Of a stretch of 64,000 nt of DNA, positions 25,876-34,524 are shown piece by piece. The stretch is from positions 1,308,177-1,372,176 of the forward strand of contig NZ_JIAI01000002.1 in assembly GCF_000620785.1 (NCBI RefSeq), written 5' to 3'. The DNA comes from Actinospineispora acaciae DSM 45401 (lineage in GTDB: Bacteria; Actinomycetota; Actinomycetes; Mycobacteriales; Pseudonocardiaceae). Each line of letters begins with the position of its first letter. The stretch's first letter is position 1. A model generated the notes under the pieces. That model worked only from the letters and a program-made list of their open reading frames with translations, was not told the origin of the DNA and did not search any database. The translations under genes were made by a program, and so were the position numbers.

Positions 25876-26916
25876 GTGAACCTGTCCGACGCCGGGCTGG
25901 ACGGCTACCCCGTCCGGCTCGTCACGCTGGAGAACGAACACTGCACGGCCGTGCTCACCGACCTGGGCGCGCGGCTGCTGGAGCTGCACGTCCCCGACCG
26001 CGACGGCGTGCGCGCCGACGTCGTGCTCGGCCGCCCGGACCTCCGGGCGACCTTCTCCGACCCCCACTACATGGGCTCGACGGCCGGTCGCTACGCCGGC
26101 CGCATCCGGGGCGCGACGTTCACCCTCGACGGGCGGACGCACCACCTGGCGCGCAACGAGGGAGCCAACCACCTGCACGGCGGGGCTCGCGGGTTCGACA
26201 GGTACGCATGGAGCACGGCGGTGCACCCGGGCGAGGAGGCGGTGACCTTCTCGCGGGTGTCCCCGGACGGGGAGGAGGGCTTCCCCGGGGCACTGACCGC
26301 CGCCGTCACCTACCGCCTGGACGGTCCCGGCCTCGTGGTCGGCATGTCCGCGACCACCGACGCCGCCACCGCGGTCCGCCTGGTGCACCACTCGTACTGG
26401 AACCTGGCCGGGCACGACTCCGGCCACGTCCTCGACCACGTGCTGCGGCTGCGCTCCGGGCACTACGTCGCGCTCGACGACGAGCTGCTGCCCACCGGCG
26501 AGGTTCGCGCCGTCGACGCGACCCCGTTCGACTTCCGAGACCCCACACCGCTCGGGCGGGGCAACGCGCGCGTGCACAACCGAGGCGCCGGCAGGGTGTC
26601 GGGCGACGGCGGGGGCTACGACCACGTCTGGGTGCTCGACGGCACCGGCATGCGGGTCGTCGCGGAGTTGTCGGATCCGGCCAGCGGCCGCCGGCTGGAG
26701 CTGGCCACCGACCAGCCCGGCCTGTGCCTCTACGCCGGCGGCTACCTGGGCGGGACCAGCGCGAAGGGCGGCGGCGAGTACGGCGGCTTCGCCGGGGTCA
26801 CCCTGGAGACCACCGGTTTCCCCGATGACGTCAACATCGCCCACTTCCCGTCCCCGGTGCTGCGCGCGGGCGAGACCTACGCGCACGAGATGCGGCTGAC
26901 GTTCTCCACGACGTGA
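25876..26916 (+). CDS. Aldose 1-epimerase (galactose mutarotase type)
   Basis: 346 aa. Mutarotase landmarks: GRYAGRIRGATFTLDG, NEGANHLHGGARGFDR (with the first catalytic His), VRLVHHSYWNLAGH (second His), GYDHVWVLDG and the late Glu in VTLETTGFPDDVN. It interconverts aldose anomers, supplying the form used by the sugar dehydrogenase. The GTG at 25876 follows GGAGAGGA at 6 nt. Its presence is the strongest hint that the pathway substrate is a free aldose. It sits between the FAD oxidoreductase and the aldolase gene. Confidence 0.9.
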   Translation: MNLSDAGLDGYPVRLVTLENEHCTAVLTDLGARLLELHVPDRDGVRADVVLGRPDLRATFSDPHYMGSTAGRYAGRIRGATFTLDGRTHHLARNEGANHLHGGARGFDRYAWSTAVHPGEEAVTFSRVSPDGEEGFPGALTAAVTYRLDGPGLVVGMSATTDAATAVRLVHHSYWNLAGHDSGHVLDHVLRLRSGHYVALDDELLPTGEVRAVDATPFDFRDPTPLGRGNARVHNRGAGRVSGDGGGYDHVWVLDGTGMRVVAELSDPASGRRLELATDQPGLCLYAGGYLGGTSAKGGGEYGGFAGVTLETTGFPDDVNIAHFPSPVLRAGETYAHEMRLTFSTT

Positions 26917-26933
26917 TCGACGAAACAGGAGAC

Positions 26934-27581
26934 ATGGACATCATCGACACCCCGAACGACCTGTCCAGCGCGCTCGCCGCCGACGCACTGGACACCCTCG
27001 GCCACCGCGCCCAGTGCCTCGGCCCGGACGTCCGGCCGCTGACCCTGAGCCAGCGCGTGGTCGGCCGCGCGCACCCGGTTCGCGCGGTGCCCGCCGAGGA
27101 CATCGCCCCCGCCCGGCCCTACGCGGGCCTGCTGGCCGCGCTCGACGTCGCCCCGCCCGGCTCGGTGTTCGTGTTCGCCACCGGCCGCTCGGACGCCGCC
27201 GGCGTCTGGGGCGAGCTGATCACCACCGCCTCGCGGGCCCGTGGCCTCGCCGGGGCGCTGACCGACGGGCTGATCAGGGACGTCACGTCGGTGGCCGGGT
27301 CCGGGTTCCCCGTCTTCAGCAGGGGCGCGACGCCGTACGACAGCAAGGGCCGCGTCGACGTCGTCGAGCACGGCCGCCCCGTCGTCGTCGACGGCGTCAC
27401 GATCGGCCCCGGCGACCTCGTGGTGGGCGACGCCGACGGGGTGTGCATCGTCCCGGCGGCGCTGGTGGACGACGTGCTCGACATCGTGCGCCGCAAGCGT
27501 CTCGGCGAGAACGAGTTCCGGGAGGCGGTCGCGGGCGGCATGCCGGTCAGCGAGGCGTTCCGCGCGTTCGGGGTGCTCTGA
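26934..27581 (+). CDS. RraA/HMG-aldolase superfamily protein (predicted keto-acid aldolase)
   Basis: 215 aa. The RraA-fold signature GALTDGLIRDV carries the Asp/Arg of the divalent-metal, pyruvate-enolate site seen in class II HMG/CHA aldolases, and GVTIGPGDLVVGDADGVCIVP is the conserved C-terminal block. In this context it most likely cleaves the 2-keto-3-deoxy acid from the dehydratase into pyruvate and an aldehyde. The ATG at 26934 has AGGAG close in front; the GTG at 26913, overlapping the mutarotase stop, is an alternative. The stop codon abuts the left end of a MITE-like element. Confidence 0.82.
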   Translation: MDIIDTPNDLSSALAADALDTLGHRAQCLGPDVRPLTLSQRVVGRAHPVRAVPAEDIAPARPYAGLLAALDVAPPGSVFVFATGRSDAAGVWGELITTASRARGLAGALTDGLIRDVTSVAGSGFPVFSRGATPYDSKGRVDVVEHGRPVVVDGVTIGPGDLVVGDADGVCIVPAALVDDVLDIVRRKRLGENEFREAVAGGMPVSEAFRAFGVL

Positions 27582-27828
27582 CTAGTGTCGTGTGAACGGG
27601 GTTCCTTGCCCGGATTCGGTGATCCAGGTGCTGTGTCCCCGCGGGACACCCGCACCCGGGCAACCGCAAGGCTGTGTCTGATTCGGAGTCCCCGATACCG
27701 GGTTTGTATCGGGGGCGACGACCTTCGGTCGACGACGCTGTGCCTTGCGGGGACACCCCGCACCCCGGGGACGGGGCGCCGCCTGGGCGCCGAAGACGGG
27801 TAAGACGACCTCGTTCACACGGCACTAG
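27582..27828. mobile_element. 247-bp MITE-like element with CTAG at both ends
   Basis: Terminal inverted repeats CTAGTGTCGTGTGAACG (27582-27598) and CGTTCACACGGCACTAG (27812-27828) differ at one base and remain partly matched for about 15 more. CTAG at both outer ends looks like a 4-bp target duplication of the YTAR type used by IS5-group elements. The interior has no credible gene but folds into several hairpins (for example CGATACCGGGTTTGTATCGG and GACGACC-TTC-GGTCG). It sits exactly between two convergent stop codons; the right-hand CTAG supplies the TAG of the PQQ dehydrogenase gene. Confidence 0.7.
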
Positions 27829-29351
27829 GTTCGGCGCATCCCGGTGACCTTCCAGATCTTGCCGTTCGCCTTGGCAAGGACGTACAGCTCGCCACGGGCA
27901 TCGGAGCCGAACCGGAGGTCGACCTTGGGCTGGCCGGCCAGTTCGACGTTCGGGTTGCTCGCCAGTCCCTGCATGGTGACCGGCCGCCCCTGGCCGTCGA
28001 ACAGCGCCAGCTCGTGAATCGGCGCCAGTTTCTCGTCGCGCCGCATGTCCTGGACGTTCGTGTAGAAGATCCGCCCGGTGACGCCGTCCCCGAACACGAA
28101 CTTTCCTTGCAGTTCGGGGATGTCGTTGCCCCGGTAGACGAAACCGGCGATCACCGCGTATCCGCTGTCCTCGCAATGAGGCCAGCCGGTCGGCCGTTTG
28201 TTGTGCCCGTAGGCCGCCACCGGATAGGTGAAGCCGTTCTTCTCGTCGTCGGCGGGCACCGGCTGAATGTCGCAGGAGTTCGGTCCCTCGCCGAGCTTGA
28301 CGACGAACGGGCCCTCGCGTTCGCTCCACCCGTAGTTGTCCCCGGGCCGGACCTCGTAGATGGACTCGACCTCTTCGTTGCCGATGTTGCCGAGGAACAT
28401 CCGGTGGTCCTCGCCGGGGTCCCAGCTGAAGCGGTACGGGCCGCGCAGCCCGGAGGCGTAGATCTCGCCCAGTGCCCCGGCCTTGCCCACGAACGGGTTG
28501 GTCGCCGGGATCCCGTACCTTCCGCGCGGGCCGTTCGTGCCGGTCGGGTCGATCCGCAGGATCTTGCCCTGCGGAACCCCCTTGTCCTGCGGGACCGTCG
28601 TCTTCAGGCTGTGCTCCGCGTCGCCGGCCGCGCCACCGTCGCCGACGGCCAGGTAGAGCAGCCCGTAATCCTCGCCGCCGGGCCGCGCGGTCGGGTTGAA
28701 CCCGATCTGCAGGATCCCGTGAATGTCGTTCACGAAACCGATCCTGAGCACCTCTCGGCGGGTGCCGGCGAAGGTGTTCGCGGCGGGGTTCGACGCCGTC
28801 CATTCGGTGACGACACCGTGGTTGTACGTTTCTTTCGGGAACGGCAGGTCGGGCGTCTGGGTCTTGAGCGCGTCACGGCCCTCGGTGTGGACCGTGTAGA
28901 ACTTGCCGTTCCGCTTGAAATCCGGATGGAATGCCACGAAGCCGAACCCGGTCCCGATTCCTTCGTGGTTCCAGAAGTTCGGTCCGACCTGGGCGCCGAC
29001 ATCGAGATAGACGCCGGAGCCGCCGTCCTTGATGGTGTAGAGCTTGCCGTTGAGGTCCGGCACGTAGAGCCGCCCGGAGCCGTCCGGGATCTCGCCCAGG
29101 TAGTTGATCCGAGCCCACCTGTCGAGGTTGTCGCCCGACTCTGGCGGCGGGTTCGGCGTCGACTGGGGAAGCATCATGAAGTCCGAGAGGACCAGCCCCG
29201 ACCCCGAGGGGACGGGATCCGGGAGCGGAGGCTGCACGATGACGCGCTCGCGCGGCGGAGGCGGCGGCGCGGCCGGCGGCGCCGGGGACGAACAGGCGGC
29301 CGCCGCCAGCACCACCGCGACCGTCAACAGACAACGCCCGTACCACCGCAT
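27825..29351 (-). CDS. PQQ-dependent sugar dehydrogenase family lipoprotein
   Basis: 508 aa. The signal peptide ends in a lipobox (LAAAACSS), followed by a proline-rich linker and a six-bladed GSDH propeller. Motifs include NHEGIGTGFGFVAFHPDF (with the expected general-base His), YLAVGDGGAAGDAEHS, GKILRIDPTG, GLRGPYRFSWDPG and GDNYGWSEREGP, which line the PQQ and calcium sites in relatives. It would oxidise sugars or aldoses outside the membrane. The ATG at 29351 follows a run of G. PQQ synthesis genes are not in the window, so apo-protein or other cofactor use is possible. Confidence 0.85.
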   Translation of the reverse strand: MRWYGRCLLTVAVVLAAAACSSPAPPAAPPPPPRERVIVQPPLPDPVPSGSGLVLSDFMMLPQSTPNPPPESGDNLDRWARINYLGEIPDGSGRLYVPDLNGKLYTIKDGGSGVYLDVGAQVGPNFWNHEGIGTGFGFVAFHPDFKRNGKFYTVHTEGRDALKTQTPDLPFPKETYNHGVVTEWTASNPAANTFAGTRREVLRIGFVNDIHGILQIGFNPTARPGGEDYGLLYLAVGDGGAAGDAEHSLKTTVPQDKGVPQGKILRIDPTGTNGPRGRYGIPATNPFVGKAGALGEIYASGLRGPYRFSWDPGEDHRMFLGNIGNEEVESIYEVRPGDNYGWSEREGPFVVKLGEGPNSCDIQPVPADDEKNGFTYPVAAYGHNKRPTGWPHCEDSGYAVIAGFVYRGNDIPELQGKFVFGDGVTGRIFYTNVQDMRRDEKLAPIHELALFDGQGRPVTMQGLASNPNVELAGQPKVDLRFGSDARGELYVLAKANGKIWKVTGMRRT

Positions 29352-29456
29352 GGACCCCCCCGGATCACGTCGACCGGACGTCGGATCGTAACGATGATCC
29401 ACCCCGCGTCGCGCCCCTACGAAAGGACCCAATGATCTCCGGCAACCCGCGCGGCC

Positions 29457-29828
29457 TCAGATCTGTGCCGGATCGAGGTATTCCTCGGCGCGGGTGACCT
29501 GTCCGTTCGACACGGCGATGTGCAGGGCGGCGTGCGCGGCTATCTCGGTGCCGTCGCGCCGCCGGCCTCGCAGGACGTGCTGTTGGAAGACGCCATCCGG
29601 GACGGCGACGCGCCGCACGATCTCGTACCTGGGTTCGGACACCGTCCGATGCAGCTCGCGCAGCACGTCCAGGCTCTCCTGCGCGGTCAGCTCCCGGAGC
29701 AGGTGGTTGTGCCAGATCCGGAAGTCCGGGGCGTAGATGGCGGCCACGGTGTCGAGGTCGGCGTTCTCGATGGCCGCGAACAGCCGCTCGACCAGGCGCT
29801 CCGCCTCGCCGGTGGGTTCGATCTTCAT
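29457..29828 (-). CDS. SnoaL/NTF2-like protein
   Basis: 123 aa, alpha+beta cone fold: a first helix (EAERLVERLFAAIENADLDTVAAI), YAPDFRIWHNHL, then strands through RRDGTEIAAHAALHIAVSNGQVTRAEEYLD. This fits the SnoaL-like group of small hydrolases, isomerases and binding proteins. The ATG at 29828 has only a weak ribosome site. It is divergent from the amidohydrolase gene and convergent to nothing. Substrate unknown. Confidence 0.75.
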   Translation of the reverse strand: MKIEPTGEAERLVERLFAAIENADLDTVAAIYAPDFRIWHNHLLRELTAQESLDVLRELHRTVSEPRYEIVRRVAVPDGVFQQHVLRGRRRDGTEIAAHAALHIAVSNGQVTRAEEYLDPAQI

Positions 29829-29998
29829 ACGACGGGACGTTAGGCGCCGGCGACGGGGGCGAGGAGTAGCTGAACTGCCAGGTTTCAGCGGGTTCTCGCC
29901 AGGCGTCGGCCGGGAGCCGCCGAACTGCGCGCGCGGGGACAACCGTGCTGCCGTGAAGGACAACGCGCCGGCTCGTCGGTTCGAGAACACTGGGCGCC

Positions 29999-31744
29999 GT
30001 GAGTGCCATCGGAACGGACCCGAACCGGCCTGTCGTGTTCCACCGCGCCAAGGTCATCACGATGGCGGACGACCCCGCCGTGCACGAGGCGGTCGTGGTG
30101 AGAAACGGCCGGATTGCGGCCGTGGGGTCGAACGAGGAGATGCTGGACCTGGCGGGCCCGGGCGCCGAGCGGGTCGACGTGGCCGGCCGGTCGATCATGC
30201 CCGGCATCGTGGACACCCACCCGCACCTGCTGAGCTGGGCCGCGTTCCGGCACGCCGTGGTGGACCTGTTCGACTGCGCGAGCCACGACGACATCGTCGA
30301 GCGCGTGCGCGAGGCGGCCGCCCGCACCCCGAAGGGGCAGTGGATCCGCTGTTCGCCGATCGGCGAACCGCACTACTTCTACCGGCGCTCCTGGCGCGAC
30401 CTGGCGGAGGGCGAGCTGCCCACCCGCGAGGTCCTGGACGCGGCGGCCCCGGAGCATCCGGTGTGGATCCAGGCCTGGGCGCCGGTCAACCCGAACACCA
30501 CGGTGTTCAACACGCGCGGGCTGTGGAACATCCAGGTCTCCCGCAACACCCCGAGCCAGGTCGGCCGGGTGCACATCGAGAAGGACGCGCACGGCGAGCC
30601 CACCGGCCGGCTGTCCGGGCCGGTCAACAACTACTACAACAACGAGCCCTGGTGGGACTCGGTGCTCGCGCGGATCGCGCACCTCGGACCGGAGGACTTC
30701 GTCGAGGGCGCGATCGAGGGGATGGCGGCGGCCAACCGCGTCGGGGTCACCAGCGTCTTCGAGGGCCACATGATGGACTTCGCGACGATCGACGTCTATC
30801 GGCAACACCGGGCCGCCGGAAACCTCACGCTGCGGGTCCTGTGCACCCCGGACGGGGAGCCGCACGGGCTGGCCGACTCGGTGACCCTCGGCGAGGATGA
30901 GCTGCGCGACCGGCTGGGCCGGCTGCACGACCTGCAGGAGCTGACCGACGACTACTTCCGGGTGGAGGGCCTGCTCGTCACCCGGGGCGGCCCGCTCGGC
31001 CCCGGCCAGCAGATCTTCTACCGCGGCTACCGGGACGCCTACGGCGGCTGGACGAACGGCCTGGAGTGGCTCCCCGAGTGGAAGGGGCAGCTCATGATCG
31101 ACTTCGCGGTGGAGCGCGGGATGCGCCTCAACGTCATCTCCGTCGCCGACCGCGAGCACGACACGACGCTGCGCCAGCTGCGCGAGGCCGAGCGCAGGTT
31201 CGGGTCGACGGCTCGTTCACTGGGAGAGCGCGAGCCGATCCTGCAGCACGCCTACATCCTCGGCGAGGAGCACGGGCGGCGCTACCGCGACCACGGCTTC
31301 CAGGTGACCACCTCGATGTCGTTCTCCTACTTCAAGCAGCACACCTACTGGGAGCGGATTGGAAAGGACGTGCTGCGCGACCTCATCCCGCTGCGCCGCG
31401 AGCTGGACCTGGGCTTCGACGTGGCGTGCGGCTCGGACTGGGGGCCGGCGAACGTGTGGGAGCACATCGCGCTGGGGGAGACCCACGAGGGCGTCTTCGG
31501 CTCCTCGAACGCCGGGCCGGCGCAGGTCATCTCCCGGCGCGAGTCGCTGGCCACCTGGACGCGCAACGGCGGCAGGGTGATGCGCTGGGACGGCATCGGC
31601 ACCCTCGAACCGGGCACCCACGCCGACCTCATCGTCGTCGACAGAGACCCGTTGACCTGCGGAAACGACGAGCTGAAGGACACATCGGTGAACCTCACCC
31701 TGGTCGGCGGGCGCGAAGTCCACAACGACGGCACCGTCGGCTGA
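29999..31744 (+). CDS. Amidohydrolase family protein (YtcJ-like)
   Basis: 581 aa metal-dependent hydrolase of the amidohydrolase_3 type. The beta-sandwich start (VFHRAKVITMADDPAVHEAVVVRNGRIAAVGS, two stretches) leads into GRSIMPGIVDTHPHLLSW with the HxH metal pair. A later His (LQHAYIL), the catalytic Asp in VACGSDWGPANV and the closing GTLEPGTHADLIVVDRDP are also seen. It would hydrolyse an amide, ester or cyclic C-N bond; the substrate is unknown. The GTG at 29999 is preceded by a -10-like sequence rather than a clear ribosome site, so the mRNA may be leaderless. Confidence 0.83.
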   Translation: MSAIGTDPNRPVVFHRAKVITMADDPAVHEAVVVRNGRIAAVGSNEEMLDLAGPGAERVDVAGRSIMPGIVDTHPHLLSWAAFRHAVVDLFDCASHDDIVERVREAAARTPKGQWIRCSPIGEPHYFYRRSWRDLAEGELPTREVLDAAAPEHPVWIQAWAPVNPNTTVFNTRGLWNIQVSRNTPSQVGRVHIEKDAHGEPTGRLSGPVNNYYNNEPWWDSVLARIAHLGPEDFVEGAIEGMAAANRVGVTSVFEGHMMDFATIDVYRQHRAAGNLTLRVLCTPDGEPHGLADSVTLGEDELRDRLGRLHDLQELTDDYFRVEGLLVTRGGPLGPGQQIFYRGYRDAYGGWTNGLEWLPEWKGQLMIDFAVERGMRLNVISVADREHDTTLRQLREAERRFGSTARSLGEREPILQHAYILGEEHGRRYRDHGFQVTTSMSFSYFKQHTYWERIGKDVLRDLIPLRRELDLGFDVACGSDWGPANVWEHIALGETHEGVFGSSNAGPAQVISRRESLATWTRNGGRVMRWDGIGTLEPGTHADLIVVDRDPLTCGNDELKDTSVNLTLVGGREVHNDGTVG

Positions 31745-31757
31745 CTATGCTGCGGCC

Positions 31758-32501
31758 GTGCCGTCACCGTCATCCGCTCGGCGCGGCGAGTACGGCTTCG
31801 ACGCGCCGTATGCCGTGTTCGGCCTGCTCATGGCGGCGCTGCCGCCGCTGGTAGCCGGAGTGATCTTCTGGCGCCAGCCGTGGGGGAAGCTGCTGCTGGC
31901 GGCGGGCGTGGCGGGCTCGATCAGCACGGCGCTGTACCTGCACGCCACCCGGCGCGGGAAGTTCGCGGTCTGGGCGCGGGAGCTGGCCGCCGTGGGGCTG
32001 GCCGGGTCGGAGCGGGTGGTCGACCTCGGCTGTGGCCGGGGCGCGGTGCTCACCATGGCCGCCGAGCTCGTGCCCGACGGCGCCGCGGTCGGGGTGGACC
32101 TGTGGCGCTCGGCCGACCAGTCGGGCAACCGGGCCGAGGTCACCCGGGCCAACGCCGCCGCCGAAGCGGTGGCCGACCGCGTCACGCTGGTCACCGCGGA
32201 CCTGCGCGAGCTGCCGTTCGCCGACGGCGAGTTCGACCTGGCCGTGTCCAGCCTGGCGGTGCACAACATCAGCGACGCCGACGGCCGCGCGAGGGCCGTG
32301 CGCGAGGCGGCCCGCGTCCTCAGGCCCGGCGGCCGGCTGGTCATCGCCGACATGGCCAGGACCTCCGAGTACGCCGCGACCCTGCGCGCCCTCGGGTTCG
32401 CCGTCACCCACCGCCGCTCGGGCTGGCGCGGCTGGTTCGGCGGACCATGGACGGCCACCGCGTTCGTCACCGCTCGCAAGCCGTCCCGGAGGGTCCGCTG
32501 A
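31758..32501 (+). CDS. SAM-dependent methyltransferase with N-terminal membrane segments
   Basis: 247 aa. Two hydrophobic stretches (about residues 18-40 and 45-62) precede a class I methyltransferase domain: VVDLGCGRGAVLTMAAE (SAM motif I), GVDLW, VTADLRELPFADGEFDLAVSS (motifs II/III) and RVLRPGGRLVIADM. It is therefore probably a membrane-attached methylase. A TATGCT element 4-9 nt upstream of the GTG suggests a leaderless message starting near it. The stop overlaps the start of the AsnC-type regulator (CTGA), so the two are coupled. Confidence 0.85.
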   Translation: MPSPSSARRGEYGFDAPYAVFGLLMAALPPLVAGVIFWRQPWGKLLLAAGVAGSISTALYLHATRRGKFAVWARELAAVGLAGSERVVDLGCGRGAVLTMAAELVPDGAAVGVDLWRSADQSGNRAEVTRANAAAEAVADRVTLVTADLRELPFADGEFDLAVSSLAVHNISDADGRARAVREAARVLRPGGRLVIADMARTSEYAATLRALGFAVTHRRSGWRGWFGGPWTATAFVTARKPSRRVR

Positions 32502-33400
32502 ACCTCGACCACGTCGACGCCAAGCTGCTCGCCGAGCTGGAGAGCGACGGGCGGGCGAGCTTCGAGGCGCTGGCTCGCCGGGTCGGGCTGTCGCGGGCGG
32601 CCACCAGGGCGCGCGTGCACAGGCTGATGGCGTCCGGGGCGATGCGGATCGCGGGGGTGATGCACCCGGAGGCCCGGGGGCTGCGCGCGTTCGGCCACGT
32701 CTCGGTCTATGTCGACGCGGCGGCGCGGCCGGTCGCCGAGACCATCGCGCGGATGGAGGCGGCCCCGCTGGTCACGGTGGTGGCCGCCCGGCACGGCGTG
32801 GTGGCCGAGCTGCGCACCTCGGACACGACCGCGCTGCAGGAGGCGGTCACGCGCATCCGGGGCCTGCCGGGGGTGCGCCACGTCGAGACCGCCGCGTACA
32901 CCTCCCGGGTCAAGGATCCGCACGTGCCGCCGGGCCGGGTGGAGCCGATCGAGCTGGACGAGGTGGACCACCGGCTGCTCGCGGCCCTGCTGGAGGACGG
33001 CCGCGCGTCGTACGCCGACCTGGTGCCGGTGGTCGGGCTGTCGCCGAGCGCGATCCGGGACCGGGTGCTGCGGCTGCTGGACTCGCGGGTGGTGCACGTC
33101 GGCGCGATGGTCGCGCCCGGCGCGGTCGGCCTCGGGCACAGCTGCGGCATCGGGGTTCGCTTCCACGGCGCGGCGGAGGAGGCGCTGGCCGGGATCGCGG
33201 CGTTGCCGTCGGTGAACTACCTGGCCACCACGCTCGGGCGGTGGGACGCGGTCGGCACGGTGGTCGCCGAGTCCCCGGCCGCGATCGGCGCCGCGCTGGA
33301 CGCGATCCGGGGTCTGCCCGGTGTCCGGCACCTGGAGGGCTGGGTCCACCTGGAGATCGTCAAGGAGGACTACACGGCTGAGCCGGCCGGGTACGGCTAG
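32498..33400 (+). CDS. Double-domain Lrp/AsnC family regulator, probable CTG start
   Basis: 300 aa with two tandem AsnC helix-turn-helix domains and ligand-binding (RAM) regions: NLDHVDAKLLAELESDGRAS and VDHRLLAALLEDGRASYADL are the two helix-turn-helix starts. The best start is CTG at 32498: GGAGGG lies 4 nt before it, it overlaps the methyltransferase TGA as CTGA, and the protein then begins (M)NLDHVDAKLL, exactly where AsnC proteins begin. An ATG at 32447 inside the methyltransferase gene is the alternative. The regulator may sense an amino acid and control the neighbouring genes. It converges on the deiminase gene, sharing the stop bases CTAG. Confidence 0.85.
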   Translation: MNLDHVDAKLLAELESDGRASFEALARRVGLSRAATRARVHRLMASGAMRIAGVMHPEARGLRAFGHVSVYVDAAARPVAETIARMEAAPLVTVVAARHGVVAELRTSDTTALQEAVTRIRGLPGVRHVETAAYTSRVKDPHVPPGRVEPIELDEVDHRLLAALLEDGRASYADLVPVVGLSPSAIRDRVLRLLDSRVVHVGAMVAPGAVGLGHSCGIGVRFHGAAEEALAGIAALPSVNYLATTLGRWDAVGTVVAESPAAIGAALDAIRGLPGVRHLEGWVHLEIVKEDYTAEPAGYG

Positions 33401-34524
33401 ACCGGTTGGTCCTGGGTGGCGCAGTGGATGCCGCCGTCGCCGGTGGCCAGGGTGTCGATGTTGAGCTGGACCACGTCGCGGCCGGGGAAGTGCTCGCGCA
33501 GCAGGCCTGCGGCGCGGTCGTCGGCCTGCTTGTCGCCGAACTCGGGGAGCAACACCGCGCCGTTGCAGACGTAGTAGTTGGCGTAGCTGGCCACGAAGGT
33601 CTCGCCGCCGCCGCGGATCTTGCCGGGGTCCGCCTCGGGCAGCTCGACGACCGTGAACGGCTTGCCGCGCGCGTCGGTGGCGTCCCGCAGCACCGATCGG
33701 GCCTGGTCGGACACCTTGGACCAGACGTCGGGCGGCGTTCCGGGCGCGGGCCGGTTGAGCAGCACCACGCCGGGGGACGGGATGCGGGTCAGGGTGTCGA
33801 CGTGGCAGTCGGTGATCTCCTCGCCCTTGACGCCCTCGAACCAGACCACGGTGCGGGCGCCGAACGTGTCGAGCAGTGCGCGCTCGATGTCCGCGCGGGT
33901 CCGGCCCGGGTTGCGGTTGTCGATGACGATCGAGCTCTCGGTGGCCAGCAGCGTGCCGAGCCCGTCGGTCTCGATGCTGCCGCCGTCGGATACCAGCGGC
34001 GCCTGCCGGCGCTCCAGCCCGAAGTGGGCTAGCAGCCCGGCGGCGGCGCGGGCGTCGTGAGCGTAGTTGATCCCGGGCTTGGCGCCCCAGCCGTTGAAGT
34101 TGAGGTCCACGCCCGCCACCGCGCCGCCACCGGCCACGAACTTCGGGAAGGAGTCACGCGCCCAGAGGTTGTCCACCGGCAGGTCGACCACCTCCACCGC
34201 GGACCCGCAGGCGCGGCCCGCGCCTGCCACGTCCTCCGGGCTCGCCACCATCACCACCGGCTCGTAGCGGGCGATCGCCTGGGAGATCCGTGCCAGGTCA
34301 CCGCGCACCGCCTCCAGCGCCGGCCCCCAGTCCGACCTGACCGAGGGCCAGGACATGAAGGTGCGGACGTGCGGGCCCGACTCGTGCGGCATCAGCATGG
34401 GTTCGGCTCCGTTCCTCGCACCGCCGGGCGGTCCAGACGGTGTGGACTGGCACCCGGCGAGGACGCCCAGCGCCGCCGCGCCGACGACACCGCCGAGGAC
34501 CGCGCGGCGGGACAGGCCCGTCAT
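33397..34524 (-). CDS. Agmatine deiminase/peptidyl-arginine deiminase family, Tat lipoprotein
   Basis: 375 aa guanidine-group hydrolase. A twin-arginine signal (SRRAVLGG) and lipobox (VLAGC) place it outside the membrane, unlike the cytoplasmic AguA. Catalytic landmarks of the PAD_porph family are present: VDNLWARDSFP, SDGGSIETDG, EEITDCHVDTLTRI (His) and the C-terminal DGGIHCATQDQP with the nucleophilic Cys. It would release ammonia from agmatine or a related guanidino compound, giving an N-carbamoyl (ureido) product. The ATG at 34524 follows GGGAGG at 5 nt. It is divergent from the permease/urease-like operon, which could use ureido products. Confidence 0.87.
   Translation of the reverse strand: MTGLSRRAVLGGVVGAAALGVLAGCQSTPSGPPGGARNGAEPMLMPHESGPHVRTFMSWPSVRSDWGPALEAVRGDLARISQAIARYEPVVMVASPEDVAGAGRACGSAVEVVDLPVDNLWARDSFPKFVAGGGAVAGVDLNFNGWGAKPGINYAHDARAAAGLLAHFGLERRQAPLVSDGGSIETDGLGTLLATESSIVIDNRNPGRTRADIERALLDTFGARTVVWFEGVKGEEITDCHVDTLTRIPSPGVVLLNRPAPGTPPDVWSKVSDQARSVLRDATDARGKPFTVVELPEADPGKIRGGGETFVASYANYYVCNGAVLLPEFGDKQADDRAAGLLREHFPGRDVVQLNIDTLATGDGGIHCATQDQPV

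Noticed and set aside
27585-27803. A 72-codon open frame inside the MITE
   Set aside because: No ribosome site, no recognisable domain, and the frame follows hairpin sequences; it is not a transposase remnant.
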